From assembly GCA_014529385.2 (NCBI GenBank), contig CM043967.1, forward strand, positions 129,224,182 through 129,288,181: 64,000 nucleotides of DNA. Direction: 5' to 3'. Position numbers and translations under genes: made by a program. Position 1 is the first letter of the stretch. The number at the start of each line of letters is the position of its first letter. Shown in pieces: positions 42,430-54,881 of this stretch. The notes under the pieces are model-generated. The model searched no databases. It was not told where the DNA came from and worked only from the letters and a program-made list of their open reading frames with translations. The DNA comes from Adiantum capillus-veneris (Eukaryota; Streptophyta; Polypodiopsida; Polypodiales; Pteridaceae).

Positions 42430-42963
42430 TCGTCAGCTCAGAGCATCTGCAGCTTGATTTTCCTTGTCTGGTCTAAATTCGATCTCAAAAGTGGACTCTT
42501 GTAGGAATTCAACCCATCGCCTTTGTCGCATATTGAGACTTGGTTGGGTGAAAATCCACTTGAGGCTTTTGTGGTCAGTAACAAGATCAAACATCTGACC
42601 TAGAAGATAGTGTCTCCACTTTTGGAGGCCATGAACCACAAATAGTTGTTCAAGGTCATGGGTGGGATAATTCTTCTCATGAATCCAGAGCTGGCGTGAT
42701 TTATAAGCTATGGGATGGCCTTCTTGCTGTAGGATTCCACCTATATCTTGTATGCAAGCATCCACTATCACCTCAAAGGTTTTTTGAAAATCTGAAAGTT
42801 TGAGAACAGGTTCACTGGCCAAGATATCTTTCAATTTGTTGAAGGCTCTGTCTCTCTTGTCAAACCAGATAAAGGGTTCCTCTTTCTTAGTGAGTTCAGT
42901 GAGAGGACCTACGATGGAGTGCATAGATTTTGATAAATACTCTACACCATCCTGTGAGGCCAA
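42430..42963 (-). pseudogene. pol: Chromovirus RNase H
   Basis: A 176-codon frame: pre-domain FIWFDKRDRAFNKLKDILAS, then FEVIVDACIQDIGGILQQEG (Asp), YPTHDLEQLFVVHGLQKWRH (Glu position reads DLEQL), FDLVTDHKSLKWIF (Asp) and the end FRPDKENQAADALS (Asp). The typical active-site residues are present. It is out of phase with RT because of a frameshift near 42960. Confidence 0.85.
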
Positions 42964-43960
42964 GGAATCCCTGTACCTCTGAAACAGTCTTGGGAACGGT
43001 CCACTGAACTACAACTTCCACCTTAGCTGGGTCGAGAGAAAGACCATCCTTTGAAACTATGTATCCCAAATAGGCAACCTTCTCTACAAAGAAAGAGCAT
43101 TTGCTCCGCTTGGCATAGAGTTGGGCTTTTGTGAGAATCTCCAAGACATGGCGTACATGCCATTTGTGATCTTCTCTAGTCTTTGAATATATAAGGATGT
43201 CATCAAAGAAGACTAGAACAAAATCATCTAACTCTGTCCTGAAGAGGTCAGTCATGAGATGGTTAAATGTGGCGGGGGCATTAGTTAGGCCAAAAGGCAT
43301 GACGATGAACTCATAATGCCTAAACCTTGTGTTGAAAGTTGTTTTTGGAATATCCTCCCTTTTTATCCCAACTTGGTAATAGCCTGACCTGAGATCAATC
43401 TTGGTGAAAATTTTGGAACCACCGAGTCGATCAAGTAGCTCATCTATGTGAGGCAAGGGATACTTGTTCTTGACAGAGCACTGATTTAGGCCTCAAAAAT
43501 CTATGCAAAGTCTAAACATTCCATCTTTCTTCTTTTGGAAGAGCACAGGAGCACCTCAGGGAGAGACACTGGGTTTGATGAAACCTTGTTCCAAAAATTG
43601 AGTCAACCGATTATTCAGCTCTATGGATTTGGAAAGTGACATCTTGTAGGGAGTCCTTGCTATTGGTTGGGCACCAAGAATGAGCTCGATCTCGTGCACT
43701 AATTCCCTAGGTGGTGGAAGATTTGTCAACTCCTCTGGAAAAATATATTGATATTCATTTAGCCATTCAGGCTCTGATTCTTCTGATTCGGTCTCTGGTT
43801 TATTGAGTCTTATAACATAAATTGATAGCCCTTTCTTTAACCCCTTAACCAAATGACTGGCTTTGACCACCTTCAGGGGTGCTTTCCCTGTTCTGCCTTG
43901 CACTAAGACTTGTTCACCCTTTGAGTTTGAAAAAGAGATGCTCCCTTCACTGCAATGGGT
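42960..43960 (-). pseudogene. pol: Chromovirus reverse transcriptase
   Basis: Pre-RT and fingers come from 43556-43960 (PYKMSLSKSIELNNRLTQFL, GFIKPSVSP, stop, GAPVLFQKKKDG); then LCIDF, stop, GLNQCSVKNKYPLPHIDEL leads into the main frame 42896-43456 with IFTKIDLRSGYYQVGI, MPFGLTNAPATFNHLM and FFDDILIYS as the active-site box. Stops lie at about 43556-43558 (expected Trp) and 43493-43495 (expected Arg). The catalytic Asp residues remain. Confidence 0.87.
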
Positions 43961-44322
43961 GTTGGATTTATTTTTTCTCAGCCAATCCATCCCTAGGATT
44001 CCTTCAAAACGGCCCATCTTTAGGATTCTAAATCTTTGATGGGGTGAGTGACCTTCTAGTTGAAAGGATAGATCTATCATTTGTTCATCTTCAAAATAGT
44101 GGATCCAATTGCGAGAGAAACCCGTAACTTACGGCTTGTGGGTTGGGAGGTGACTTGCAATCTTTTTACAGTGTTAGGTGACAAAAATGAATGTGAGCTA
44201 CCAGAATCAATAAGAAAGGAAAGAGGTTTACCCTCAAATTCTCCCTTAGTCTCAAGAATGGAGAATTGTCGATTTCGGCCACTAGGATCCAAGGCAGCAT
44301 AGATGTGGGCTTGCTCCTCCAT
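43961..44322 (-). pseudogene. pro: Chromovirus aspartic protease
   Basis: LSFLIDSGSSHSFLSPNTVK carries the classic DSG catalytic motif, unlike the DGG of G1, H and the E family. It is followed by a stop at 44077-44079 and, in the same frame, FRILKMGRFEGILGMDWLRK, the end of the domain. The protease cleaves the polyprotein. Confidence 0.82.
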
Positions 44323-44479
44323 CTCATCCTTTACTTAAATGAAGTTCATAGTTGATGTTCTAGGTGGGTTGTTGGTTGGATTTTGTCCACGAAGATGAGG
44401 CATAGGATTAGGTCTTGCCTGTGCTCGATTTCTCCCTCTGGTTTGAAGGTTTCTGAATTGTCCCCTTGATTGGGTGGAT

Positions 44480-45240
44480 TCAGACGGTTAGCATGGGGTC
44501 TAAATTACTGAAGTCATTCCCTTTAGGGCACTTGGCCTTCTTATGACCAAACTCTAGGCACTTGTAGCATTGAATCTGTCTTCCACTTTGAGTGACTGGA
44601 AGGGTGTTTACGCGAACAAAGTATGGTGGTGGTTGGGGTTGGGCATCTGGCTTTGGTATAAATGGTACTTTATTTGCTTGACATGGCTTACCGTGGTAAG
44701 TTCTCGCTTCCTATTACTTGTGGTGCCTCCCTTGAAAAGGCTCCCTTATGCTTTGACTTGGCCCGAATTAAAGCATCTACGAGTGAGACAGGTCGGAGGG
44801 ACTCTACTTCGGAACCCAAATCTCCTCCAAGTCCAAGGATGAAGCGACTTAGATTTTGTTCCTCTATCATCAGAGGAGCATATCATGAAAGCTGGACAAA
44901 CTCCTCATAGTAAACTTCAATAGACCTATTCCCTAGCTTACATGAAAGAAACCCATTCATTCTAGTGGTGGAGTAGTCTAGGGGAAGATAGCGTTCCTTG
45001 AGATGATGCTTTAACTCATCCCAACTCTGAGTCACCTCTGCTACTTGGCGATATTGTCAGTTGAGCTTCCACCATGTTTTTGCAGGTCCTTCTAGCTTGG
45101 CTCTCCCCATTGTCCCTTGAGCTACTGAATTGTAACCAGCAAGAGCAAAGTAGTCATCTATCTGAATTATCCATTCTTCTAGTAGGGTAGGGTAGGCACA
45201 TCATCACCCGTGCCTAAAAATGGATGCGGTTGCACAGATT
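44480..45240 (-). pseudogene. gag: Chromovirus gag
   Basis: Readable in pieces on the minus strand: WIIQIDDYFALAGYN, LEGPAKTWWKLN, TQSWDELKHHLKERYLPLDY, EEQNLSRFILGLGGDLGSEV and the zinc knuckle CYKCLEFGHKKAKC (about 44537-44580). It is cut by several stops and frameshifts. The upstream frame 45179-45475 supplies the N-terminus with a Pro/His-rich stretch. Confidence 0.75.
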
Positions 45241-45479
45241 TGAGAAGGGCCTTGAGATCCTTGTCACGCCCAAAGTCCTCTACAAGGGCTGCAACAAGCG
45301 ACATTTGGTTGGGATGTGGAACATGGGTGACTTGGGGTGTTGGTGGCACTTGTGAATTGTGTGGTGTATGATCTGAAGCACTAATTGTTGGTAAAATACC
45401 GAGCAGATTGACTTCTTGCAAGTCTACGTGGCATATTTTTATGACTGTGAAAAAAAATATCCTTTCTCTTAGCAATCAA

Positions 45480-46297
45480 GTTAAAAAACCTTTTAGATAT
45501 ACAAGACTAGTTAAATTCTTTTTTAAGATAGACCTTTCAAAAAGGTAGACTCTTTGTTATTTTTCTCTCTTTCAAAACTTTTTTTTTCTATTATGCCAAA
45601 AACTTTTACATCTCAGGGAAATAATTACTAATATAGGCTTGCACTTCTTTCTAGGCATCAAGTTCGTCCATCTCTCGCTTTGACAGTATGGACTTTAAAG
45701 CCCTAAGGTTACCAGTCACAAAAAATACAAGTCTGTGGACTCGAGAAGAAAGTGACGAGAAGAAAGTGACTTGTGAGCATACATAGCCTCACCAACTTGT
45801 TTCCAAGTGCTATGTGTAAATGGTCCGCTAAGTGCTGCTCTTTGTCGTGGGTAGATAAACATATTATAATGAGGGAGATTGGTTATCAACAGAAGAAGCT
45901 TGATTTCATACTCTATGGCATGAGAACTAATAATACAATAGCGATTGGAACCTACTCTCTACTTCTCCATCATCATGGTCAGGTGAAGATTATTTAGAAG
46001 GTGTTCAGGCCCCAAAGAGTTACCTCAATTATGTTACATTGGGTCTTCCACATTTTTTGAGCATCGGTTGTCCCTTTGGCAGGAAAGAAGAGGTGAACAG
46101 AGTGTTCCAACATGGCCTCCTTTTGTTCCATAGTTGCTTCTTACATTTTCTTTTGGACAATTTTGAGTACTTCCTCTTCTTGAGAGGTCCACGTCATCTG
46201 AAAGATTTCATGCCACTTGAGAAGTTATTTTTCATTATCTCACTCTTTTCTACAAGAGTTAGTTAAAACCTTTATCTATCCAAGGACAGAAATTGCA
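45480..46297 (-). other. Chromovirus leader region
   Basis: Between the primer site and gag; no coding sense recognised. A short duplication GAGAAGAAAGTGAC occurs twice at about 45741-45768. Confidence 0.4.
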
Positions 46298-46308
46298 CTC
46301 TGATACCA
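46298..46308 (-). other. Chromovirus primer binding site
   Basis: Minus strand TGGTATCAGAG, two bases after the LTR end CTCACA. Complementary to the initiator tRNA-Met 3' end. Confidence 0.88.
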
Positions 46309-48984
46309 CTTGTGAGGGCCATGCCTAGGGACCACCGGCTGTACCATCTCCAAATGGATACACCGTGATCTCCGACATCCCTCTCGCTTGAGACCGACAC
46401 CAAGACAGGACTCCTCCTGCTCTTTGATGCCAACTCAAGGAGGTGATAACATTCACTTTCTCCCATATGGATCCCTTAGCCCCGAAGAACCTTTACTTAT
46501 TGGTCCAACTTACCAATCAAATTCATCAGACTAATTTTGAAAACAACCTTCCAGGGTCAACTGGTAGGGAGTTCTCTAATTCACCCATGGTTCAAGGTCA
46601 CTGATGCTTTTTTCCCAGTTATGACCAAGCACAACCGTCAATGCGTTCCCCTAAGGTGAGTGTATTATAATGTACACAAATCCCTCGATCCCAAGTTTCT
46701 CTCACGCTCCGTAGATCAGAAACCCTTTTCCCTGCTCATGACTTAATTACTAAGACAACATAAAAGTGGGTTCAACTTTCCGGCCAACAAATTAACCCTC
46801 CGGAATCCACCCACCCACCAAACCGTTTGATAAATGCAGTTTCCCAAGGTAATACTATGATACTAGAAAATAAGATTCCAATCATGTCTAACCAAGAATA
46901 CATTTCAAGCATTTGAAAGCAGCATGCAAACTGTTGCATACGCTTGCAAATGTGCATGTATTAGGTCGTTCCCACCTTTCTCCTTTATAGAATAGTTTTA
47001 CTTCCTTTTATCTTTAATATTAGTAAAATTATCTAGTTATCTTTCAAGCAATCACATATACTCCTCCAGGCATATCCCTATCCTCGTCCCAGGACTTGGG
47101 TATCTTGTCTCCTCCGTCACATGTGGAGTCGGCACCTTTACACAGATTCCAATTCTTATTTTTATTTATCTTGTGTAGAAAAGGCTTCAAAGATAATCTA
47201 CTTTAGGTTTTCTTTGAATCAATAATTCCGAGAAGACGAGCAAAGGTTCTGCTGATGAGGACAATTGCGGAATAAACCCTTTAGGTTCCTAGCCTTTCCA
47301 AAGTTCCTTTTTACCAAACAATTTGAAGAGTTCCTTGGTTAAATCATATCCTCCTCCCTTATCATGATCTCTCCATGGATCCTTTTTTCCTTCCTCCTTT
47401 TCCCGTCGGCATCAGGGCTACCAGACTAGGCCAATTTCTAGACGCATCCACAGGTCCCTATCACCCGGCCGGGACACACTCCCATTCAATATTATTTCTA
47501 GGGCAATGAATGAGACCGATCTCAAAACATAGACCAAGGCTTATGAGTCCTAGCCAAAAAGGACCATCCCCCGTTGTATCCCACAGGTAAACACCTGTGT
47601 CGGCTTTTTTTACAATCAGAAAGACAAAATCACACATAAATCTCTCTATCAATCTTCTTGGTAAAGTTTTTAATCATAGTTTAAATTTAGATTAAGCTCC
47701 TTGAGTTATAATCCCTTAATTCCTATTTCCTTTTAATTTTTCTACTCAAACAAAACCTTAGAAATGAACGAATCTTGAGGTTTTGTCTCGACGTAAGTTT
47801 CAAGTTAACCCCGACTTTGATGTATCCCCTTTTGGTCTCTTTTCATCATTGCCATCCATGGGGCATCTCCATGGAAGCGATGGGAGTTTTATGTTCAAGC
47901 AACATGGTCACAATATCTGTGAAGCTATCCCCTTACTTCCCCCTTTGAATTTGTAAAACAAACTTGAAAGTAGACAAATTTGAAATGAACAATGCATATG
48001 CTTTCTATAATGAGTTTTTCTTTGGTGTGTCTATGCGTGGTACACAGAAACTTTGAAATGCACCAACTTGCAATCTTGGACAATTAATCAGAAACTTCTT
48101 TTGAGTGCTTATGCAAGAGTGAAACCCTTCTAACCATGGTAGTGAAATTACGAAGTTCCTAGGAGTAGACATGCTAGTGTATTGTAAAATATACATGTAA
48201 TAGTGTATGAATGATTAAAAAATTCTTCTTCAAGAAGGGATTTATGCATACCTTTACTACCATGGAGAGGATTAACTATGTTGCTAGAAGAGGCTTATGG
48301 TTTTGGAACTTTCCATTTGGTAAGAGGGAAAGGAGGGAATGACTTTATGGGAAATATCTTTTTTCAATTAATTTCCTTTAATTATGCTAAATTAATCTTC
48401 AAAACCTCAACTTTCCCTTGAGAAAATTAAGTATTAATATAATTTACATTACTAAACAAAACCTTGCACATATACAACCAACATAGAAGTTAGGTCTTCC
48501 TCCTAAGCAAAAAGAATTGCTTATGAAAATGGAAGAGCTTAAGCATGAATTTAAGTAAGCATGAAAGTAAATCTTTTTCAAGATGAGAATTAACAAGATA
48601 ACTTTACCTTAGTGTGTATATGGTATGGTCTTCTCCTTGCTTTGGAAGAGCAACGACGAAGTGTGTGGACGTAGCCCGCTCTTTTCTGCTTCACTTTGCT
48701 TGAAGACCACCAATTTGGCAATTGGAAGAGTGAGAGGTTAGAAGAGAGATTCAAGCTATGGAAAGCTTGAAAGTTAGGAGAGAGAAGGTGAGGGTGTAAT
48801 GGTGATTTTGATTATGGTTATGGATATGGCTTCTCTTTCATTCCAAAATGTGAAGAGAAGTGTTTATTGAGTAGGGAAGGCCTCCTTTTAAGCTTAATTT
48901 GATATGACCCTTAACTTATTTTGATAAGTTACTTTTGCATATCTTGATATCCTTTCTTCCTTTTCAAAGCTTATCTAAAAAGCT

Positions 48985-49112
48985 ACTTATGCAACAAGGT
49001 ACTTTTTCAACAAGTGGCTTATGCAAGAAGCTTCTTTTCCAGCAAGTGGCTTATGCAACAAGATACTTTTCCAACACATGGCTTATACAAGAAGCTACTT
49101 TTTCAACAAGTT
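48985..49112. repeat. Four tandem copies of a 32-bp unit
   Basis: Units start at 48985, 49017, 49049 and 49081; consensus begins GCTTATGCAAGAAGCTACTT. Copies differ at several sites. They may have regulatory meaning in the LTR. Confidence 0.95.
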
Positions 49113-49189
49113 ACTTTTTCACCTTACCCTTATTCTTTAATTTTTTTCTTATGCATTTTTTTTTTCTTGAAACAAATCTAATATCCCAT

Positions 49190-49305
49190 GCATTGGTTGT
49201 ATCCACATTCCCATGGTGAAAACCTAAAGTGTCTTGTGGATAGCTTTGCATTGGTTATATCCACGTTTCCATGGTTAAAACCGAAAGTGTCTCATGGGTA
49301 GGTAA
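49190..49305. repeat. 58-bp tandem duplication
   Basis: 49190-49247 and 49248-49305, each beginning GCATTGGTTRTATCCAC and containing TTCCCATGG/TTTCCATGG and AAAGTGTCT. Confidence 0.92.
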
Positions 49306-49320
49306 GGTGCTTGACTATAG

Positions 49321-49442
49321 CCTACCATTCTTTGTTTCTTTCCCTTCACACCCATATGCCTTAGTTTTCCTAGTCCTTTTTCCTACCATTCTTTTTTTCT
49401 TTCGCTTCACACCCATATGCCTTAGTTTTCCTCAATGGGTGG
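49321..49442. repeat. 61-bp tandem duplication
   Basis: 49321-49381 and 49382-49442, both starting CCTACCATTCTTT and containing CTTCACACCCATATGCCTTA. Confidence 0.93.
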
Positions 49443-49700
49443 CCATTTCCATGGACTTGGGCTGCCTTTGGCCCCTTAGGTGCACCTCATTTGGTTTACA
49501 TGTCGACCGAGGCACCACATTTGGCATGTGTAATTAAAATCTATTGCGTGCCTCATAAGTACTCATATTGCCTTGCCTTTCCGATTGCATGGCCTGTGTG
49601 TTCAAGTTTGCAAGCTCTACATTTCCTATAGTCATTAAATTATGTGCCTTCCTAGACCAAGAAGGAGAACTTCCTTGATCCATCCTTCTTTGGTTGCATG

Positions 49701-50367
<667 letters not shown>

Positions 50368-50392
50368 ATCCATGTAAGGTCGCGACCTCCCC

Positions 50393-50935
50393 TTAGCTCT
50401 AATACCAATGTAAGAGAATAGGACTAACACGTGCATTTCTCCACCCAACCTTCCTATATATAGACCTCTGTCCTATTATATATAGACCCCTTAACCGCAT
50501 GTGAGTCGTGGCCCCTGGAGGCCCCTGGCCTAGCCCTTGGCCTGGCAAAACTAGTAGGTTTTATTATTCAAAGAAAGTTTTTTTTTCTATAACATAGAGA
50601 TTTTCATACAATTATATCACAGATGTCGAGTCAAGTGGGCTAATGTGATTCCATGCAAGGCCACTACCTCCCCTTAGCTCTGATACCACTTTAAGAGATT
50701 GGTGATTAACACATGCACTTCTCCACCCAACCTTCCTATATATAGACCCCTAGCCTGGTATATATAGAGCTTAACCACATGTGAGTCTTGGCCCCTGGCC
50801 TAGCCCTTGGCCTAACAACTAGTTGGGTTTATTATTCAAAGAAAGTTTATTTTTCCATATCATAGATTGTTTTATGTAATAATATCACAAACATTGAGTC
50901 AAATTGGCTAATGCGAGGACAATGTCAATGCTTTT
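50393..50935 (-). mobile_element. TRIM-like miniature LTR element in tandem
   Basis: Two short LTR-like units (50409-50547, about 139 bp; 50689-50817, about 129 bp) are each followed on the minus strand by a tRNA-Met primer word (TTGGTATTAGAGC and TGGTATCAGAGC) and about 125 bp of matching internal sequence. A third partial internal copy lies at 50818-50935. The LTRs hold paired TATATATA boxes. There is no room for any protein. LTRs of this length with a Met primer site and a tiny interior are the defining features of TRIM elements; LTR-interior-LTR-interior arrays arise by recombination between LTRs. Confidence 0.65.
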
Positions 50936-51913
50936 GGCAAGGACATCAGATCTATGAAAGTGTGAGACTATAATGAGAAGTTGTTTCTTGGAATTGAAAA
51001 TAATATTGATGTATTTTGACTTCACAAAACAAAGGCTGGCACAGTCTTTGTAAAGATCATTTGCAAGTTTCCATCTGAATTGAATATGAAATCTATGGTT
51101 TAAGTACCCATCAAGAATCTTGAAAATGCTAGTTTCCAAATCATTGGGTAGACTTTATAAAGCAACCAAAGGTATTACTGGAAAAAAAGAAAAGAAAAAA
51201 AGGGTAAGGAACAAGGTTCTAATCCAAATTAATTGGTGCCTTAGTCCTTTGGTAGATACTCACATATGAGGATTCTATTTTTTCCACCCACCTAAATGTT
51301 AGTCCCTTGGTTTGGGGTGTTGGAGGTCACTTGGTTGGCCATCCATGTAAGTTGGTTCTTCATAATGGCACGTGATTAGACAAAGTTACATGATTGTTTC
51401 TTAGATATTAAGACATGCAAGTGGCATGTAGAGTGGCTCAAATAGTACTAGTAAAAGGGCAAGTTTATCTTAATATTTCTTTGGATATCCAAACCTTAAT
51501 TTTAAGTCAGGTTGACTTCTGGTATAACTAAGATAATCTATACAATTTTAGTAATGCGCAAAGCATATCAAAATATTGGAAGTTGTGATTTCTTTTGAGA
51601 AGTCCCACAAATCCCTAGACTTAAGCAAGAGTCAAATTACATTCACATTTTTAAGGGGGATAAAAGGGTAAATAGGCAATTTCATATTGACTCATTGCAC
51701 TACTAGGTAGGACAAGAGATCTCGAGCAAAGGAATGTGCATAGCAAAGTAATATAGTTTGATAGATTTCTTCTATGAAGTAGCCAACAAGGTACAAGGGC
51801 AATAATAGTTAAGGTTGCACAAGTGATGGATTAGTGGATGTGGAAGCGTACTCCCTAATCACCAATGATTGTCATTAGGCTATGATGGGGTGAATCCTTA
51901 GCTTAACCATGGT
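50936..51913. other. Unassigned stretch
   Basis: A minus-strand frame at 50885-51139 (84 codons) shows no recognised domain. No repeat partner seen. Confidence 0.3.
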
Positions 51914-51935
51914 GTTAGGGTTAGGGTTAGGGTTA
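51914..51935 (+). repeat. Three and a half TTAGGG repeats
   Basis: TTAGGGTTAGGGTTAGGG and TTAG in LTR leader-like sequence. Too short to be a telomere remnant and lacking the usual plant form TTTAGGG. Confidence 0.85.
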
Positions 51936-52500
51936 GAGAGAGGTGATTAGGCTTAGCTTATGCCAAAAGCAAGAGCATACAGAGAGAGAGTATAGACACA
52001 ATGATAGGACTCAAAGTGAAATTGATTGATTGGAAAGTAGCCTCTTTATAGGCTTGGTGCTTTACAACAATCATTGGCTAGAGAGGTTTCACCCTCTTAC
52101 TATTGGAACATGTCATCATCTATCCTTCCCTAGGTGGCTAGAGGGCTTTCCTATAGTGGTGCCACGAGTTGGGCTTACCCTAACATATGCCTCCTTAAGC
52201 CAAATTTGGGGTTTACAAAGCTTTCGTGTGTTCATGTGTAGATGTGCATCATTTTAGTGTGTGTCAAATGTAGCACCCAAAATACAAATGTGTCCTCTCA
52301 GATAATTGTCACCTGGGTGTGTGAGACCAAAGGGTGGACCGACATAATGACCTCCTCCCAACCTCCCTACTTTAGCCCTTGGCTCTTGCAAGTAGGACCC
52401 CTTAAACTTATGCCTTGCCCTCGGCTCCTAGATGTACTAAGCCATTTAGACCCTTTGGCCCTTGGCCTGACATTACTCCCCCCTTGGAGAAGCGTTTTTG
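51936..52500 (-). repeat. LTR fragment with promoter, minus orientation
   Basis: A TATA element GCCTATAAAGAGG (minus, 52041-52053) is followed by a leader with CTATACTCTCTCTCTG and ACCCTAACCCTAACCC. Upstream U3-like sequence reaches about 52500. No partner LTR was found, so it may be a solo LTR. Confidence 0.4.
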
Positions 52501-53089
52501 TCTCCAAAAATAAAAGTTTTGAGATACTAATGTTTTCTGGAGTGGAATCCTGCATGAATCCAGATGTCCGATAGACCGAAGTACGATTCAGTAGGAGATT
52601 CAATGAAATCAATAAGAACATCTTGATTTTCTACATTGTCGTCTAATTGCAATCGTCATGTGTAATCATCCCATGTACAACATAGCATATAGACTCAATT
52701 TAGAGCTCACTTGAGTATGCTAAATGAGTTATCACAACTAAGATGTACCCTAGAGAGTGCCTCTTTTACTTTCCATGAAAGTAACTAGCTGACGTAATTC
52801 ATCAGCAAAGTATAAGTCCTTGACTTAATATCATTATTCATCAGTGCACAACCCCAATGTTCACGGTTGAGAACCTTTAATGTAAATAGGAAGAGGCTAA
52901 ACTTAGTCGCAACTTGCATTGTATTATGGTAGGCAACCTCCAACCGGTGTTCAAGGTTGAGAACCTCTGATGTAAACAAGAAGAGGCAATCTCCACGTAG
53001 AGAGAAAATCTTTTTATAGGGTTTATTTGTGCTAACATACGCACTTAACATGTCCTTTAGCAGAAGATTAACACTTGTCAATTGCCTAT
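52501..53089. other. Unassigned flank of E3
   Basis: Sequence between an LTR fragment and the outer end of the E3 3' LTR. The phrase GTTGAGAACCT(T/C)TRATGTAAA occurs twice (about 52865 and 52955), a short diverged duplication. No gene. Confidence 0.3.
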
Positions 53090-53913
53090 TGAGGCGGCAG
53101 GGGCGGGCAACAAGAGAGGCAACCTCTAAACACCTCTCAAGGCTCCCGTGCTGCTCAATTGGGGCTGGGGCAACCACAATCAAGAAACAACAACAACAAA
53201 CCCACAACCAAACAAGTGAAGGGGCACCACCTAGTTATGGTATGCGAACTAGGACGCAAGAGAGATTTTGGCACAACCAAGAAGATGCGCCACAAAACAC
53301 ACACAAGCAACCTCACACCAAGACACACACAAAATGGACCAGAGAGAGCTAGAGAAAAGGGAAGAGAGAGAGGAATGGATCTTGCGTAATACCTGATTTT
53401 TGACTTGCAAATGGAGATGGTTCGTTATGTTGCCATCGTAGAGCTTGTACAAAACTAACTCAATGCTTAGTGAATGCTAAACATTGTCAACACACACACA
53501 CTGTCTTAGGGTGTGGGAGACCTCTCACCACAATACCCTCTTACAATGGACACAAAATTGGCAAATGAAAACACACTAAAACACTTTCTAAAACAAGATC
53601 AAACGATAGAACTCAAAATACACGTCACCTTGAATTCACTAAACCGTATCACACAAGTGGAAGGACGAAGATTTGAACGTCGAATCACGCCTTTGATGCA
53701 CCAAACCTCAATTTATTGATGATGAACATATACAATAGTAGTTTTGAGATTTTGAACTCACGCTCTCTCACTTGCAATGTGTAGCTTGAAAGCTTCTCTC
53801 ACACGAAAAGTGAAGCTCACAAAGTGGTTGCTATGCCTAAGTCTCTCCTCATGCATAGAGTGTTGAGGTGCTATGTGAGATACTAGAGGTTGTTTTACAA
53901 GAAGTAGAGGGGC

Positions 53914-53923
53914 CTATTTATAG
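53914..53923 (-). promoter_or_regulatory. TATA box of the E3 LTR promoter
   Basis: Minus strand CTATAAATAG followed by GCCCCTCTACTTCTTG, a typical LTR core promoter. Confidence 0.7.
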
Positions 53924-54280
53924 GTTGGAGACCCTCATTAAGATTATTTGGAAATCCTAAATTACAAGCTAACAAATCAAGATTATGATTTTTTCTGAAT
54001 ATCAAAACATTGCGGGCCTTCTTTGTCTGCTTGAGTCATGGATGTGGGCTCAAAAAAGAGCATTATTGATGGTAGATAAAGTGAAAGTAGAAGTTTAAGG
54101 AAGGAGAGAGAGAGAGAGTTACTATGCACATGTCTTGAGGTTAGGTGTCTTTTATGGTTAGGTCAACGGCTATTTTGTGTTAGTATGTTAGTGGTTAGTG
54201 TTAGTAATCACTAGAAAGTTAATGATATATTTAAATTGGGTAGAATGAGGTGGATGGTTGAATGAAGTAAGGAAATCCTT

Positions 54281-54484
54281 GTGATGGTGAATCTTGAAGA
54301 AGTACTTACTTGTGTAGGTTCCCAATATGACTATCGATCATCTTCTTCTTCTTCTCTTCTTTATGCCACCGCCGCCAAGGTTGATTACCGTGATGAAAAT
54401 GGCAATTACATTGATGAGATTTCTCAATTTATAGCGGTTAAGAATGGTTTACATACTGAATTTTATGTGTATAGAGAAGGGTAA
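54281..54484 (+). other. Possible captured exon or chance ORF antisense in the E3 LTR
   Basis: The frame reads VGSQYDYRSSSSSSLLYATA then DYRDENGNYIDEISQF and YVYREG, with protein-like composition. It is preceded by TTGTGTAG and followed by GAAGGGTAAGA, which look like acceptor and donor sites. It lies in the U3-like part of an LTR on the opposite strand. I recognise no family; chance cannot be excluded. Confidence 0.25.
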
Positions 54485-54656
54485 GATGGAATTTTACTTT
54501 GTAAGTAATAGAGAGAGGCATAGAGATGGTGTATGTACATGTAGAGATCATATGAGAGCTATGGAGGTAAGAGGGGAGTTTAATGGTGAAGAAGGTGAGA
54601 GAAACCATGGAAGGTGCAGGTTTGAGTGATAGATTGAGACAACATACTTTCTAACA

Positions 54657-54881
54657 TTCCTTCATCTTGCACATTTTGGTTCTCTTGGGAACCTACCTCT
54701 TCCAAACCTGGGCAAGAGGTCTCTTGGTTGTTTGGATTAAACCTTACCCCCATGACTTAGATGGAAGACTCCTCTTCAGTAATGCTGCCGCTACTTTCGT
54801 CTTCTGAAGTGCTATCAGTCCAGCCTTCCTCCATCTCACTTTGAGATAATTCTTCATGGAGCTCCTCTTGGCGTTGCTCCT
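54657..54881 (-). pseudogene. E2 acidic linker after protease
   Basis: In another phase than the main frame, reading NHKKVVFDMKEQRQEELHEE and TSEDESSGSITEEESS on the minus strand, equivalent to the linker in E1. The shift from the gag-protease frame is near 54900. Confidence 0.75.

Larger units (their letters stand above)
41121..46308 (-). mobile_element. Chromodomain Ty3/gypsy element (chromovirus), decayed
   Basis: Minus-strand order from the primer site down: gag with zinc knuckle, protease with DSG, RT, RNase H, integrase, chromodomain. RT before integrase with a C-terminal chromodomain defines the chromovirus branch. Several stops and deletions kill it. The 5' LTR begins at 46311; the 3' LTR was not recognised. 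Confidence 0.88.
46311..49700 (-). repeat. Chromovirus 5' LTR (outer limit uncertain)
   Basis: The LTR starts at 46311 going right (minus-strand end CCCTCACA). A CTTAAAAGGAGG promoter-like word near 48888-48899 (minus) and a leader-like pyrimidine-rich tract below it (48650-48870) suggest the transcription start is near 48860. The direct repeats at 48985-49442 would then be in the U3 part. No second copy was found, so the outer end is a guess. Confidence 0.5.
53090..54640 (-). repeat. E3 3' LTR, distal part
   Basis: Ends CCGCCTCA at 53090 (minus strand). Holds the TATA element at 53914-53923. Related to, but clearly different from, the E1/E2 LTR: the same landmarks occur (TTAGTGTTAGTAA, CCATGGTTTCTC, CGCATACC or CGCATCC before the end) with many indels. 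Confidence 0.7.

Noticed and set aside
51914-51935. TTAGGG repeats as a telomere remnant
   Set aside because: Only three and a half copies, in LTR leader-like sequence, and plants mostly use TTTAGGG.
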